Below are positions 18,424 to 27,377 of a stretch of DNA of 64,000 nucleotides, piece by piece. The stretch's first letter is position 1, and the number at the start of each line of letters is the position of its first letter. Under the pieces are notes generated by a model. It saw only the letters and a program-made list of their open reading frames with translations. It was not told the DNA's origin and searched no databases. The translations under genes and the position numbers were made by a program. The stretch covers positions 254,433 to 318,432 of the forward strand of contig JAEYNX010000034.1 of the NCBI GenBank assembly GCA_023412215.1, given 5' to 3'. This DNA is from Bacillota bacterium. GTDB taxonomy: Bacteria > Bacillota > Clostridia > Oscillospirales > Ruminococcaceae.

Positions 18424-18481
18424 TTCAGTTTAACCTCCAATTATTATTTATAAACCCCGTATCTCTTAGGTTTACAACTAG

Positions 18482-18510
18482 ATTATAGAGAACAGGAAAT
18501 AATTGTTCAA
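18482..18510 (-). promoter_or_regulatory. Promoter of ytfQRT-yjfF
   Basis: On the minus strand TTGAAC (18505-18510) and TATAAT (18482-18487) are spaced by 17 bases, about 60 nt before the ytfQ ATG, which has a GGAGG site. Confidence 0.8.
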
Positions 18511-18590
18511 TGCACATTCTTTTGCAGTTGTTGTATTTTTTTACCCGTTTTTTAGGGCGGTATATTATTTTTAGGTACGGTGTGATTTTT

Positions 18591-20066
18591 TTACGCTTTT
18601 GTACTTTGAAAAGGTATTAAAACCTTTACCCACGTCCCCTTACCATAAATACTGGTGATGGTAATACCGTATTTATCGCCGAATTTCAGCTTAATGCGTT
18701 CATTGACATTAAACAGCCCATAGGAGTCACGCTTAAGCTTAATACATGAGGCGTCCCGGCTTTTCAGCTGTGCCGTGACTTCTTTAAGACGGTCTTCCGT
18801 CATTCCTATACCGTTATCCTCAACGGTAATGGCTACGTCGTCGCCGAGCGCTTGGGCGTATATGCGAATGATTCCCTTGCCCCTGCGGTTTTTAATGCCA
18901 TGGTAAAGGGCGTTCTCCACCAGCGGCTGCAGCGTAATCTTGGGCAGGGTGGCGCTCATCAGGTATTCCGAAATATCGATTTCGTAATCAAGAATGTCCT
19001 GGTACCGCACCTGCTGTATCTGCAGATAGCTGCGCACATGCTTTTCTTCCTCTCTAAGCGTAAACATGCCGTTGCCGTCGTTGAGCGATGTGCGGAAAAA
19101 ATCCGACAACGAGCCCACTATCTCCACAACCTTGCCCTGCTTGCCCGACTCGGCGAGCCAAATAATCGTATCCAGCGTGTTATAAAGAAAATGCGGGTTA
19201 ATCTGGGCCTGCAAAAGCTCCAGCTCCGCCGCCCGCAGGTTTGCCTGATCGGTTTTAACCGCGAGCAGCAGGTTGTCGATCTTCTCAATCATGATATTGA
19301 GCGATTCGCCCAGCTGCTTGACCTCCGCCCCGTGCAAAACGTTGGCGCGCACCGAAAGGTCGCCTTTTGCCACCTGGTTGGTCACATCGTTTAAGTGATG
19401 AATGGGTTTTGCGATACTGTTTGGGATACGAACCGACAGATACAGAGCAGCGGCTGCCAAGAGGGCAAAGACAATCAGGCCGAAAAGGGTAATGCCGCCA
19501 AGGCTGTTTGAGACCTGCGCGCGAACGGTCTCCATCCCCTTGGTTTCATAGTAGGTGTATTCAAGCACCGTCGACTGAACCAGCTCGGTGACAAGCTGCA
19601 CATAGTTTTCCCATATGTCGATATTGTCGTCGTAGTGCCCGCCTACCCGTTTGTTCTCCTCGATGCGCATCACATACTCTTCAAGGTTCCCAAGCAGTTT
19701 CATAATACTTTCCGCGCGGCGCTTATTCTCGGGCAGACGCGTGTTTTGAATAAGGCTGGCGGTAATCTCACGGGAGGCTTCAATATAGCTATAGGGGTCT
19801 TCCTTTTCAAAGGTCGAATGCCCCGCAATCAGCAGATAGATCTTGTAATCAAATTCCTCTTTGAACTTAATACTGAAACGCCCTGCCTCGGAGGCATTTA
19901 CAATGATGTGATCATAGATCTGATTAAACCTGAAGACATTGATGAACAGGACAACGAACAGGCAAAACAGCGGTACAATAATTAGAATGAGCGAAAGCTG
20001 TATCTTCTTGTTGAGCCTTAACTCGCCGATATTTTCCCCTATTCTATGTATAAAACGGCTTCTCAT
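18591..20066 (-). CDS. YesM-type sensor histidine kinase
   Basis: Membrane sensor kinase of the LytS/YesM class (491 aa). First membrane helix ~22-46, extracellular sensing region ~47-190, second helix ~191-212, HAMP to ~265, His-kinase domain with H292 in INPHFLYNTLD, then the ATPase domain with N-box LQPLVENALYHGIK and VEDNGIGM. AGGAGG lies seven bases before the ATG at 20066; a TTG at 20084 is upstream but overlaps that site. Cotranscribed with the response regulator 36 nt upstream and followed by ytfQ on the same strand, so it probably senses the sugar carried by the YtfQ system. Confidence 0.93.
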   Translation of the reverse strand: MRSRFIHRIGENIGELRLNKKIQLSLILIIVPLFCLFVVLFINVFRFNQIYDHIIVNASEAGRFSIKFKEEFDYKIYLLIAGHSTFEKEDPYSYIEASREITASLIQNTRLPENKRRAESIMKLLGNLEEYVMRIEENKRVGGHYDDNIDIWENYVQLVTELVQSTVLEYTYYETKGMETVRAQVSNSLGGITLFGLIVFALLAAAALYLSVRIPNSIAKPIHHLNDVTNQVAKGDLSVRANVLHGAEVKQLGESLNIMIEKIDNLLLAVKTDQANLRAAELELLQAQINPHFLYNTLDTIIWLAESGKQGKVVEIVGSLSDFFRTSLNDGNGMFTLREEEKHVRSYLQIQQVRYQDILDYEIDISEYLMSATLPKITLQPLVENALYHGIKNRRGKGIIRIYAQALGDDVAITVEDNGIGMTEDRLKEVTAQLKSRDASCIKLKRDSYGLFNVNERIKLKFGDKYGITITSIYGKGTWVKVLIPFQSTKA

Positions 20067-20102
20067 CGCATTGCCTCCTGCCAAAGCTGTAATGAAGAAT
20101 CG

Positions 20103-21722
20103 CTAAACGAACTTTGCAGCGCGGTACTGCATGGGGGAACAGTTGTATAATTTCTTAAACAGATACGAGAAGTAGTGCGGGTCTTTATAGCCCACGTCCA
20201 GCCCAATTTCGGAGCAGCGCAGATCGGAGCATTTCAGCAGTTCCTTCGCCTTGCCCATGCGCAGGTCGGTCAGATAGCGAATAAAGCTCTGCCCGGTTTC
20301 CCGGCTGAAGACGGAGCTGAAATGGCTTGGGCTGATATTCACATACTCTGCCACATCGTTTAGGGAGAGCGTGTCGTCGGCATAATGGCCGCAGATATAT
20401 TCCTTTGCCTGCTCGATCATGCGGTGATACCGCTTTGTACGCAACGCCTCTCTCCTTTTTAAGGCCTCGGTGAAGATATTCATCAGGTAGCTTTTTGCTT
20501 TTTGCAGGTCGTTTACCAGCTCCATCATCTGCTGCGGGCCGGAAAACGGCTCCTCCAGCGAGACCTCCTCCGCTCCGATCTCTTTTAAAAAAGTGAGCAC
20601 CGTAATATAGATATCCACAAAAACATACTGCCTGAACAGCAGGGAGCGTTCGCTTGCATTGCCGATGCTGTTTAAAAACTTCTCGACAAAGAAGGGGATT
20701 TCGCTGATCTCTCCGCCACTTAAAAAATCCTTTACCTTCTTTAAATCCAGACTGCCCAGCTCCTGCATGTCCAGCCAAATGTCCTCCGAATCCTGCTTAT
20801 GGGCCAAAGATGCTTCGTAACCGATGATGTCGTTACGTTCCAGGATAAAGCGCTGCGCAAAAACACGCTGTGCGTTTTCAAAGGATTCCGGCAGTTTCGC
20901 GAGCCTATCTACCGCCGAACCGATCCCGCCGAAGTAGCGCACCTCCGGGTATTGTTCAAACAGCGCCTTTAGTCTGGACAGATAATCCTTGCATGCAGAA
21001 TTTAGATGCTCTAGGGAATCTCCCTTGACAAGCAGCGCCCAGCCTTCAATGGCACGGTCAAATAGTAGGACATTATCGTCACAGGTGTCGAGCCGATTGA
21101 ACTGTTCGGTAAGGGTCAGCAGCTCGGTGGAAAAAGGCTCGTCAAAGGAGGCTAGGCTGTATTTGAGCAGCACGATCTGATAACATTGCGCGCTTAGTTT
21201 AAGCCCGAGCTCCCGGCCCATATCCAAGATTTTAAAGATAGAAAGCGAACCGGCAACCATCTCATTAAACAGCTTGAGCCTATGGCTTTGCCCGTTTTCC
21301 GTCATCTCTCTTTTATAACGCTCGTAGTTCTCCCTTTCCTCCTGCTCATGCAGGATTTGCTTGCCGATGCGTTTTACAGCGTCGACTAGTTCTGTACTGT
21401 TGATCGGCTTAAGCAGGTATTGCGTGACGCCAATCTTAATCGCTTCCTGTGCGTAAGAAAACTCCTCGTGTCCGCTCAGGATGATGATTTTGCACTGCGG
21501 AAGCTCTTTTTTGATGATTCGGCTTAATTCAAGCCCGTCCATAAAAGGCATGCGTATATCTGTGATGACAATGTCAGGCTTCTCGTGCTGGATCAGGGGC
21601 AGGGCAAGTTCCCCGTCCGCCGCCTCACCGCAGAACTGAAAACCCTCACTCGCCCAGTTGATATTGTTTTTGATCCCTTCGCGGACGATAAATTCATCCT
21701 CAACCAAAAATATCTTTATCAT
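20103..21722 (-). CDS. YesN-type response regulator with AraC DNA-binding domain
   Basis: 539 aa. Receiver domain at 1-120 with acidic pocket E8/D9, phospho-acceptor D55 (TDIRMP) and the LKPI lysine loop. A long middle region (~130-420) has no confident motif. The C-terminal AraC double helix-turn-helix (~430-539) shows SLNDVAEYVNISPSHFSSVFSRETG and GYKDPHYFSYLFKKLYNCSPMQYR. The ATG at 21722 is chosen since GGAGG lies eight bases upstream; the in-frame ATG at 21737 overlaps that site. Partner of the kinase just downstream; the likely target is the ytfQ promoter. Confidence 0.93.
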   Translation of the reverse strand: MIKIFLVEDEFIVREGIKNNINWASEGFQFCGEAADGELALPLIQHEKPDIVITDIRMPFMDGLELSRIIKKELPQCKIIILSGHEEFSYAQEAIKIGVTQYLLKPINSTELVDAVKRIGKQILHEQEERENYERYKREMTENGQSHRLKLFNEMVAGSLSIFKILDMGRELGLKLSAQCYQIVLLKYSLASFDEPFSTELLTLTEQFNRLDTCDDNVLLFDRAIEGWALLVKGDSLEHLNSACKDYLSRLKALFEQYPEVRYFGGIGSAVDRLAKLPESFENAQRVFAQRFILERNDIIGYEASLAHKQDSEDIWLDMQELGSLDLKKVKDFLSGGEISEIPFFVEKFLNSIGNASERSLLFRQYVFVDIYITVLTFLKEIGAEEVSLEEPFSGPQQMMELVNDLQKAKSYLMNIFTEALKRREALRTKRYHRMIEQAKEYICGHYADDTLSLNDVAEYVNISPSHFSSVFSRETGQSFIRYLTDLRMGKAKELLKCSDLRCSEIGLDVGYKDPHYFSYLFKKLYNCSPMQYRAAKFV

Positions 21723-21746
21723 GAGCAGGCCCTCCATTCTATCATT

Positions 21747-21775
21747 AGTATACAGATGCTGTTATTGTCTGTCAA
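21747..21775 (-). promoter_or_regulatory. Promoter of the response regulator/kinase operon
   Basis: TTGACA (21770-21775) and TATACT (21747-21752), 17-base spacer, on the minus strand, 25 nt before the ATG at 21722. Confidence 0.85.
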
Positions 21776-21854
21776 AAAGATTCAGGCAGATTGCTGCATC
21801 AAATGAACATCACCTAAAAGGATTAGGTATAAAAATACAAACCCTAAAAACGCT

Positions 21855-21891
21855 AAAAAAATATGACAGGATAGATAAACACCTGCCATAT
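21855..21891 (-). terminator. Terminator of the araBAD operon
   Basis: On the minus strand ATATGGCAGG pairs with CCTGTCATAT around an eleven-base loop, followed by a seven-base U-run. It lies 70 bases after the araD stop and separates araBAD from the two-component operon. Confidence 0.85.
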
Positions 21892-21961
21892 TTTCGTGCA
21901 AATTAAAGACGATTTCTTTGAAAATGCTCTCTATTCACTTGTTCGTTTATCTCTCTGATGA

Positions 21962-22663
21962 TTAACCGGTACGTTTATCCTGCCCGTAATAAGCGTTTTT
22001 GCCGTGCTTGCGCAGGTAATGCTTATCCAAAAGCTCCTGCTGCATATGGGTATTCTCCGCGTTCATGGCCCGGCTGTGCCACGCCATCATTGCGATCTCT
22101 TCCAGCACCACCGCGTGGTATACCGCATCCTCGGCGTCTTTACCCCATACGAAGGGGCCGTGGCTGTTTACAATCACCGCGGGCGTATCCATGACATGCG
22201 TCCCCTGCATCGTCTCAACAATCACGTTTCCCGTCTCCTCCTCATACCCGCCGCTAATCTCGGCGGGCGTCATGCGGCGGGTGCAGGGAATGTCGCTGTA
22301 AAAGTAGTCGGCATGCGTCGTGCCAAGCGCGGGAATACTGAGCCCTGCCTGCGCCCATATGGTGGCCCAGCGGGAGTGCGTATGTACGATACCGCCTATT
22401 TCGGGGAACGCTTTGTAGAGCACCAGGTGCGTCGGGGTATCGGAGGACGGTTTTAAGCTGCCCTCCACCACCTCGCCCTTGAGGTTCACGACGACCATAT
22501 CCTCCGGCCTCAGCAGGTCATATTCCACCCCTGAGGGCTTGATGACCATAAGCCCGCTCGCTTTGTCAAACGCCGAGACATTGCCCCACGTAAAGGTTAC
22601 CAGATTATACTTCGGCAGCAGCAGGTTGGCCTGCCATACCCTTTGTTTTAATTCCTCCAGCAT
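21962..22663 (-). CDS. araD: L-ribulose-5-phosphate 4-epimerase
   Basis: Class II aldolase-fold enzyme (233 aa, normal length) converting L-ribulose-5-phosphate to D-xylulose-5-phosphate, the last step of the bacterial L-arabinose pathway. Zinc ligands H94 and H96 (VHTHS) and H168 (NSHGPF) are present, as are the phosphate-binding residues in TWGNVSAFD and KPSGV and the SSDTPTHL loop. Located 30 nt after araA in the araB-araA-araD order. Confidence 0.97.
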   Translation of the reverse strand: MLEELKQRVWQANLLLPKYNLVTFTWGNVSAFDKASGLMVIKPSGVEYDLLRPEDMVVVNLKGEVVEGSLKPSSDTPTHLVLYKAFPEIGGIVHTHSRWATIWAQAGLSIPALGTTHADYFYSDIPCTRRMTPAEISGGYEEETGNVIVETMQGTHVMDTPAVIVNSHGPFVWGKDAEDAVYHAVVLEEIAMMAWHSRAMNAENTHMQQELLDKHYLRKHGKNAYYGQDKRTG

Positions 22664-22693
22664 TGTTCTCCCCCTGCCTTTCCGGCGATTAAA

Positions 22694-24175
22694 TTACGCC
22701 CTCAGCTTCCATACCATATCGGAAAGCAGCAGCTGCTGCTTGAGTGCGTCGATGTCGGTCTCTCTGCCGATGTGTACGTACTCGATATCCATCATCTCCG
22801 CCCAATCGCGCATCTGTTCGGCGGTAACATCGTACGAGAAGGCCGTATGGTGCGCGCCGCCCGAGAGGATCCACGCCTCTGCGGAAAGCTTTAGGTTGGG
22901 CAGCGGCTTCCACATCACGCGCGCCACCGGCAGGTTCGGCATCTCATAAATAGGCTTTACCGCCTCGCAGTCGTTCACGATCAGGCGCAGTCTGCCGCCC
23001 ATATCAATGAGCGACACGGCGATAGCGCTGCCCGCCTTGCCCTCGAATACAAGCCGTGCGGGCGGATTTTTCCCGCCGATACCAAGGGGGTGTACCTCGA
23101 TCTTGGGCTTACCCTCCGCAACCGACGGGCAGATCTCCAGCATATGCGCGCCGAGGATGAGCTCGTTGCCGATCGTTAAGTCGTAGGTGTAATCCTCCAT
23201 CAGCGAGGTTCCGCCGCCTAAGCCGCTGCCCATCATCTTGAGGATATGTACCATAGCCGCCGTCTTCCAGTCGCCCTCGGCGCCAAAACCGTAGCCGCCC
23301 TCCATCAGCCGCTGGCTGGCAAAGCCGGGCAGCTGCTCAAGGCCGTGAAGGTCCTCAAAATTGGTGGTAAACGCCTGACAGCCGCTCTCATTGAGCAGCC
23401 TGCGCATGGCAAGCTCCTCGCGCACCTGATATTTTACCGAAGCGACATCGTCGGTATTGAGGGTATAACGGGCAATACAGTCGGCGTAAACGGCCTCCAC
23501 CTCCGCCTCGGGTATGGCGGACATCGCCTGTGCAAGGTCGCCCACCGCGGTAGTGTTCACCTGCCAGCCAAGCTTGATCTGCGCCTCCACCTTGTCGCCC
23601 TCGGTAACCGCCACCTGACGCATGTTATCGCCAAAGCGCATGACCTTCAGGCTCTTGCTCACCGAGGCACCCGCAGCGGTGCGCATCCAGCTGCCGATCT
23701 TTCCGTGCACGTCCGGATCCTGCCAATAGCCCACGACAACCTTGCGGGCCAGACGCATGCGCGCGCCAATAAAGCCGTGCTCGCGGTCGCCGTGCGCAGA
23801 TTGGTTTAGGTTCATAAAGTCCATGTCTATCTCAAGGTTGGGTATCTGGCGGTTAAACTGGGTATGCAGATGCAAAAACGGCTTTTGAAGGATTGAAAGA
23901 CCGCCTATCCACATCTTCGAGGGCGAGAAGGTGTGCATCCATGTGATGATACCCGCGCAGGCATGATCATGGTTGGCTTCCCGAATGATACTCGTGATCT
24001 CATCCGGTGTGGTGAGCACCGATTTATAAACCACCGTACAGGGAATGTCACCGCTCGCGTTGAGCGCCTTGACAATGATCTTTGAATGCTCCGCCACCTG
24101 CTTTAAGGTTTCCTCTCCATACAGGTGCTGGCTGCCTGTTAAAAACCAAAATTCATACTGCTTTAAGCCTGACAT
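22694..24175 (-). CDS. araA: L-arabinose isomerase
   Basis: Converts L-arabinose to L-ribulose (493 aa; E. coli enzyme is 500). The four manganese ligands are visible: E300 (FGAEGDWK), E327 (SLMEDYTY), H344 (GAHMLE) and H443 (GGAHHTAFS). The N-terminal EFWFLTGSQHLYGEE is a family signature. Cytoplasmic, second gene of araBAD, 53 nt downstream of araB. Confidence 0.98.
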   Translation of the reverse strand: MSGLKQYEFWFLTGSQHLYGEETLKQVAEHSKIIVKALNASGDIPCTVVYKSVLTTPDEITSIIREANHDHACAGIITWMHTFSPSKMWIGGLSILQKPFLHLHTQFNRQIPNLEIDMDFMNLNQSAHGDREHGFIGARMRLARKVVVGYWQDPDVHGKIGSWMRTAAGASVSKSLKVMRFGDNMRQVAVTEGDKVEAQIKLGWQVNTTAVGDLAQAMSAIPEAEVEAVYADCIARYTLNTDDVASVKYQVREELAMRRLLNESGCQAFTTNFEDLHGLEQLPGFASQRLMEGGYGFGAEGDWKTAAMVHILKMMGSGLGGGTSLMEDYTYDLTIGNELILGAHMLEICPSVAEGKPKIEVHPLGIGGKNPPARLVFEGKAGSAIAVSLIDMGGRLRLIVNDCEAVKPIYEMPNLPVARVMWKPLPNLKLSAEAWILSGGAHHTAFSYDVTAEQMRDWAEMMDIEYVHIGRETDIDALKQQLLLSDMVWKLRA

Positions 24176-24228
24176 AAAAATATCCCTCCAATTTCAATGT
24201 TAGTGTCTGTGTATCGCATATATCCATA

Positions 24229-25887
24229 TTAACGTTTCTTGATTACCTTCAGTCTCTTCATGACATCGTTGGCGCCCCGGCCGAAATAATCGTGCAGAAG
24301 GTTGTACTCGGCATAGAGCTGGTCGTAAACCGCCTTGTTTTGGGGGATAGGCCGGTATACGACATCCTTGAGCTTGCCCATCACCTGCGCGCCCTCAAAG
24401 ATCGTATGGTAGCCGCCGCGTTCCCCGCCTGCGGCTACGGCGGCAAAGATGGCGGAGCCGAGCGCCGGCCCCTGCGCCGAGCCGGCTATCTTAACCGGCA
24501 TGCCCAGCACGTCGGCATAAATCTGCATCGTCATAGGGTCTTTCTGCGAGATACCCCCGGAGGCATAAAACTCCTCGACCGGCACGCCGTTTTCGCGGAA
24601 GGTCTCCACAATCTTTCGGGTGCCGTACGCGGTGGCTTCGATCAGCGCGCGGTAGATCTCCTCCGGCCTGGTTTGCAGCGTCATGCCGATCATCATGCCC
24701 GTCAGGTCTACATCCACCAGCACCGAGCGGTTCCCGTTCCACCAGTCCAGCGCAACGAGGCCGCTTTCTCCCACGGCAAGCTGTTCGGCCTTCTGCCGCA
24801 GATACCGGTGAATATTTAACCCCTCCGCCTTTGCCTCGTTAAAATAGGCGGCGGGTAGGCAGTTTTCAATAAACCACGCAAAATGATCGCCTACGCAGGA
24901 CTGCCCGGCCTCGTAACCGTAAAAGCCCGGATACACGCCGTCTTCCACCACCCCGCACATGCCCGGCACGGCTTTCTCCTCGGTGCCCAGCAGGATATGG
25001 CAGGTGGAGGTGCCCATGATGGCAAGCATCTTGCCCGGACCGTCGATTCCGACGGCGGGAACGGTGACATGCGCGTCCACATTGCCGACCGCGACGGCCG
25101 TTCCGGGCACAAGCCCGGTGAGCGCCGCGGCGGCTGCACTGATTTCACCGGCCTTGCACCCAAGCGGCGTAATGGGGCAGTTAAGCTTATCCTCCACCAC
25201 ATTTTCAAGCCGTGGGTCCAACGCCTTAAAGAATTCCTTGCCGGGGTAGCCCTTGCGCTTGTGCCATATCGCCTTGTAGCCCGCGGTACAGGAGTTGCGC
25301 GTCTGCACCCCGGTAAGCTGCCAAATCACCCAGTCGGCGGCCTCGATAAAATAATCCGCCGCCGCATAAACCTCGGGGGCTTCATCCAGAACCTGCCACA
25401 CCTTCGGGAACAGCCACTCCGAAGAGATCTTTCCACCGTAACGCGAAAGCCAGTCCTCCCCCATTTGGGCAGCTACCTGGTTTAGTTTATTGGCTTTATC
25501 CTGCGCGGCATGGTGCTTCCACAGCTTGATGTACGCGTGAGGGTTCGATTCAAACTCCGGCAGAAAGCACAGCGGTGTGCCGTCGGCCTTTACCGGAAGG
25601 ATGGTGCAGGCGGTGAAATCGGTGCCGACACCGATCACATCCTTCGCCGAGACCCCAGCCAGCTTAAGTACCGCAGGGATCGTGTTTGCAAACACATCGA
25701 GGTAATCCTGCGGGTGCTGCAGCGCCCAGTCTGCGCCCAGGTTGGTGCCGTCAGGCAGCGTTTTATCCATTACACTGTGCGGATAATCAAAAGTTGTACT
25801 GGCAACCTCGTCGCCGCTTGCCACATTCACCAGCACCGCGCGTCCCGATAGGGTGCCGAAGTCTACGCCGATTGTATATTTGGCCAT
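24229..25887 (-). CDS. araB: L-ribulokinase
   Basis: FGGY-family kinase phosphorylating L-ribulose (552 aa). The N-terminal phosphate loop is GVDFGTLSGRAVLVN, the substrate domain contains GVGTDFTACTILPV, and the ATP domain has MGTSTCHILLG and GGISQKDPMTMQIYADVLG. AAGGGAG lies seven bases before the ATG. First gene of the araBAD operon, directly under an AraR-like operator and a recognisable promoter. Confidence 0.97.
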   Translation of the reverse strand: MAKYTIGVDFGTLSGRAVLVNVASGDEVASTTFDYPHSVMDKTLPDGTNLGADWALQHPQDYLDVFANTIPAVLKLAGVSAKDVIGVGTDFTACTILPVKADGTPLCFLPEFESNPHAYIKLWKHHAAQDKANKLNQVAAQMGEDWLSRYGGKISSEWLFPKVWQVLDEAPEVYAAADYFIEAADWVIWQLTGVQTRNSCTAGYKAIWHKRKGYPGKEFFKALDPRLENVVEDKLNCPITPLGCKAGEISAAAAALTGLVPGTAVAVGNVDAHVTVPAVGIDGPGKMLAIMGTSTCHILLGTEEKAVPGMCGVVEDGVYPGFYGYEAGQSCVGDHFAWFIENCLPAAYFNEAKAEGLNIHRYLRQKAEQLAVGESGLVALDWWNGNRSVLVDVDLTGMMIGMTLQTRPEEIYRALIEATAYGTRKIVETFRENGVPVEEFYASGGISQKDPMTMQIYADVLGMPVKIAGSAQGPALGSAIFAAVAAGGERGGYHTIFEGAQVMGKLKDVVYRPIPQNKAVYDQLYAEYNLLHDYFGRGANDVMKRLKVIKKR

Positions 25888-25925
25888 CTAAAGACTCCCT
25901 TTCCGTTCATATTTATTAACAACAA

Positions 25926-25941
25926 AGTTGTATGTACATCT
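25926..25941. promoter_or_regulatory. AraR operator at araB
   Basis: AGTTGTATGTACATCT matches the B. subtilis AraR consensus ATTTGTACGTACAAAT at most positions, including the TTGTA..GTACA core. It lies nine bases downstream of the -10 box, around the expected transcription start, where bound AraR would block initiation. The araR gene is next to it. Confidence 0.8.
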
Positions 25942-25950
25942 TCTGATATC

Positions 25951-25979
25951 ATCATAGTATACTCGCACGAAAAAAGCAA
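25951..25979 (-). promoter_or_regulatory. Promoter of araBAD
   Basis: TTGCTT (25974-25979) and TATGAT (25951-25956) on the minus strand with a 17-base spacer, about 64 nt before the araB ATG. Confidence 0.7.
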
Positions 25980-26031
25980 TGGGTATCATGAAAGTTAATA
26001 TAATAACGAGCACCCGATATCGAATAAATAA

Positions 26032-26066
26032 AAACGCGCCTCCCGTCAAAACAGGAAAGCGCGTTT
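26032..26066 (-). terminator. Terminator of araR
   Basis: AAACGCGC-TTCC pairs with GGAGGCGCGTTT on the minus strand and runs into TTTTTATTTATTC, fifteen bases after the araR stop. Confidence 0.8.
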
Positions 26067-26080
26067 GGTTCAATGCCTTA

Positions 26081-27172
26081 TCATTTACTAAGCTCGCGCA
26101 CCGACTGCCGTTCGACAATAACAGGTTCAAACAGCCTGCCCGCTTTGAAGTGCGGGTCTTGCAGCAAACCGAGGATACCCTGTGCGGCGGCCTCGCCAAG
26201 CTGCTCTTTGGGATGCGCGACCGAGGTAAGCCCGACGTCCGAAGCCGTGGCAAGGTTGGAATTATCAAAACTGATGAGCGAAATTTTCTCCGGCACCGGT
26301 ATGTCGGCACGGCGCAGCATCTCCAAAAGCTTCACGGCAATCTGGTCGTTATAACAGAGAAGGGCGGAGCAGTTTTGAATGCGCGAAAGGATGTAGGCGT
26401 CGCTGTCACCGCCGAACAGGCGCTCCACATCCTCGGTGGCATACCAGAGCACGGCGTCATCGTTTAGCGCCGCGCCCTTTTCTTTGAGCTCATGCGCGAA
26501 ACCGGCGTAGCGCAAGTGGCCTTGGATATCGTCCGATTTAAAGATACCGCCGATAGCCTGATGCCCGCGCGAGAGCAAATATCTTGCCGCTTCCCGCCCG
26601 CCGCCCAGATCATCCGGGGCCACGCACGGAATCCCCATCCCCGGGTAACTGCCGTTGATCATCAGGCAGGGGATATTGTGTTCGGAAAGCTTTTCGTAGA
26701 GCGCTCGGTTTAAATTGGGCAAGGCGCTTTTGGTGGGTTCTACAATAAGGCCGTCCACCTCATCCTGCAGCATGTGCGAAAGCGCCGTGGTCTCATTCTC
26801 CACCTTGTTGTTGGTAATGGAAAGGCGCATGGTGTAGCCATTTTGAGAAAGCACACTCTCAATGCCACGGATAATGCTGGGAAAGATATAGTCGTCAAGG
26901 TAGGTGGTAATAACACCGATCGTTTTTGTGGGCGCATGAGCCGGCTCTGGCAGGGCGCGTATATAGGTTCCGCTGCCGCGCCTGCGTTCCACAAGCTTTT
27001 CGTTCTCGAGAATGCCGATGGCCTGACGCACCGTCTGCCGGCTGATGCCGAACATACGGGAAAGCTCGTTTTCTGAATAAAGCTTTTCACCCGGCTTAAA
27101 ATCGCCGCACTCGATACGCTCCTTCACCCAATCGATGATCTTGCCGTATTTGGACATATCTTGCCGAGCCAT
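26081..27172 (-). CDS. araR: Arabinose repressor AraR (GntR/LacI chimera)
   Basis: 363 aa. The N-terminal GntR-type winged helix (~1-72) contains KLYSENELSRMFGISRQTVRQAIGILENEKLVERRRGSGTY. The C-terminal ~280 residues are a LacI/GalR-type sugar-binding domain (TIGVITTYLDDYIFPSIIRGIESVL ... GLTSVAHPKEQLGEAAAQGILGLL). This fusion defines AraR, which releases DNA on binding L-arabinose. The ATG at 27172 is chosen because GAGGA lies nine bases upstream; the ATG at 27181 abuts that site. It precedes araBAD on the same strand but has its own terminator. Confidence 0.95.
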   Translation of the reverse strand: MARQDMSKYGKIIDWVKERIECGDFKPGEKLYSENELSRMFGISRQTVRQAIGILENEKLVERRRGSGTYIRALPEPAHAPTKTIGVITTYLDDYIFPSIIRGIESVLSQNGYTMRLSITNNKVENETTALSHMLQDEVDGLIVEPTKSALPNLNRALYEKLSEHNIPCLMINGSYPGMGIPCVAPDDLGGGREAARYLLSRGHQAIGGIFKSDDIQGHLRYAGFAHELKEKGAALNDDAVLWYATEDVERLFGGDSDAYILSRIQNCSALLCYNDQIAVKLLEMLRRADIPVPEKISLISFDNSNLATASDVGLTSVAHPKEQLGEAAAQGILGLLQDPHFKAGRLFEPVIVERQSVRELSK

Positions 27173-27204
27173 CGTAATCATTCCTCATAGCAGTGTTTTC
27201 ACTC

Positions 27205-27233
27205 ATCTTACAACATAAAACGGCTGTTGTAAA
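27205..27233 (-). promoter_or_regulatory. Promoter of araR with embedded inverted repeat
   Basis: TTTACA (27228-27233) and TAAGAT (27205-27210), 17-base spacer, minus strand. TTACAACA (27208-27215) and TGTTGTAA (27225-27232) form a perfect eight-base inverted repeat that overlaps both boxes, suggesting autoregulation or control by another repressor; the motif is not a close match to the AraR site at araB. Confidence 0.65.
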
Positions 27234-27285
27234 GACAACCCTAGGCGGACAGGGCGCGTAGTTACCCGGTGCCGTTTATAAATAT

Positions 27286-27323
27286 AAGGTGCACTTTCCA
27301 ATGGTCAAAGGAAAGCGCACCTT
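27286..27323 (-). terminator. Terminator of the AraNPQ-type operon
   Basis: AAGGTGC-CTTTCC pairs with GGAAAG-GCACCTT (one mismatch) around a ten-base loop, 55 bases after the stop of the last permease gene. Confidence 0.7.
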
Positions 27324-27377
27324 CCACACCCGCACAGGGTGTAAATTATTCTCATCAATTCTCACATCAGGCACAGA

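Noticed and set aside
24292..25485. Long plus-strand frames opposite araB
   Set aside because: They are antisense to a secure L-ribulokinase, lack ribosome sites and show no family resemblance; GC-rich third positions create them.
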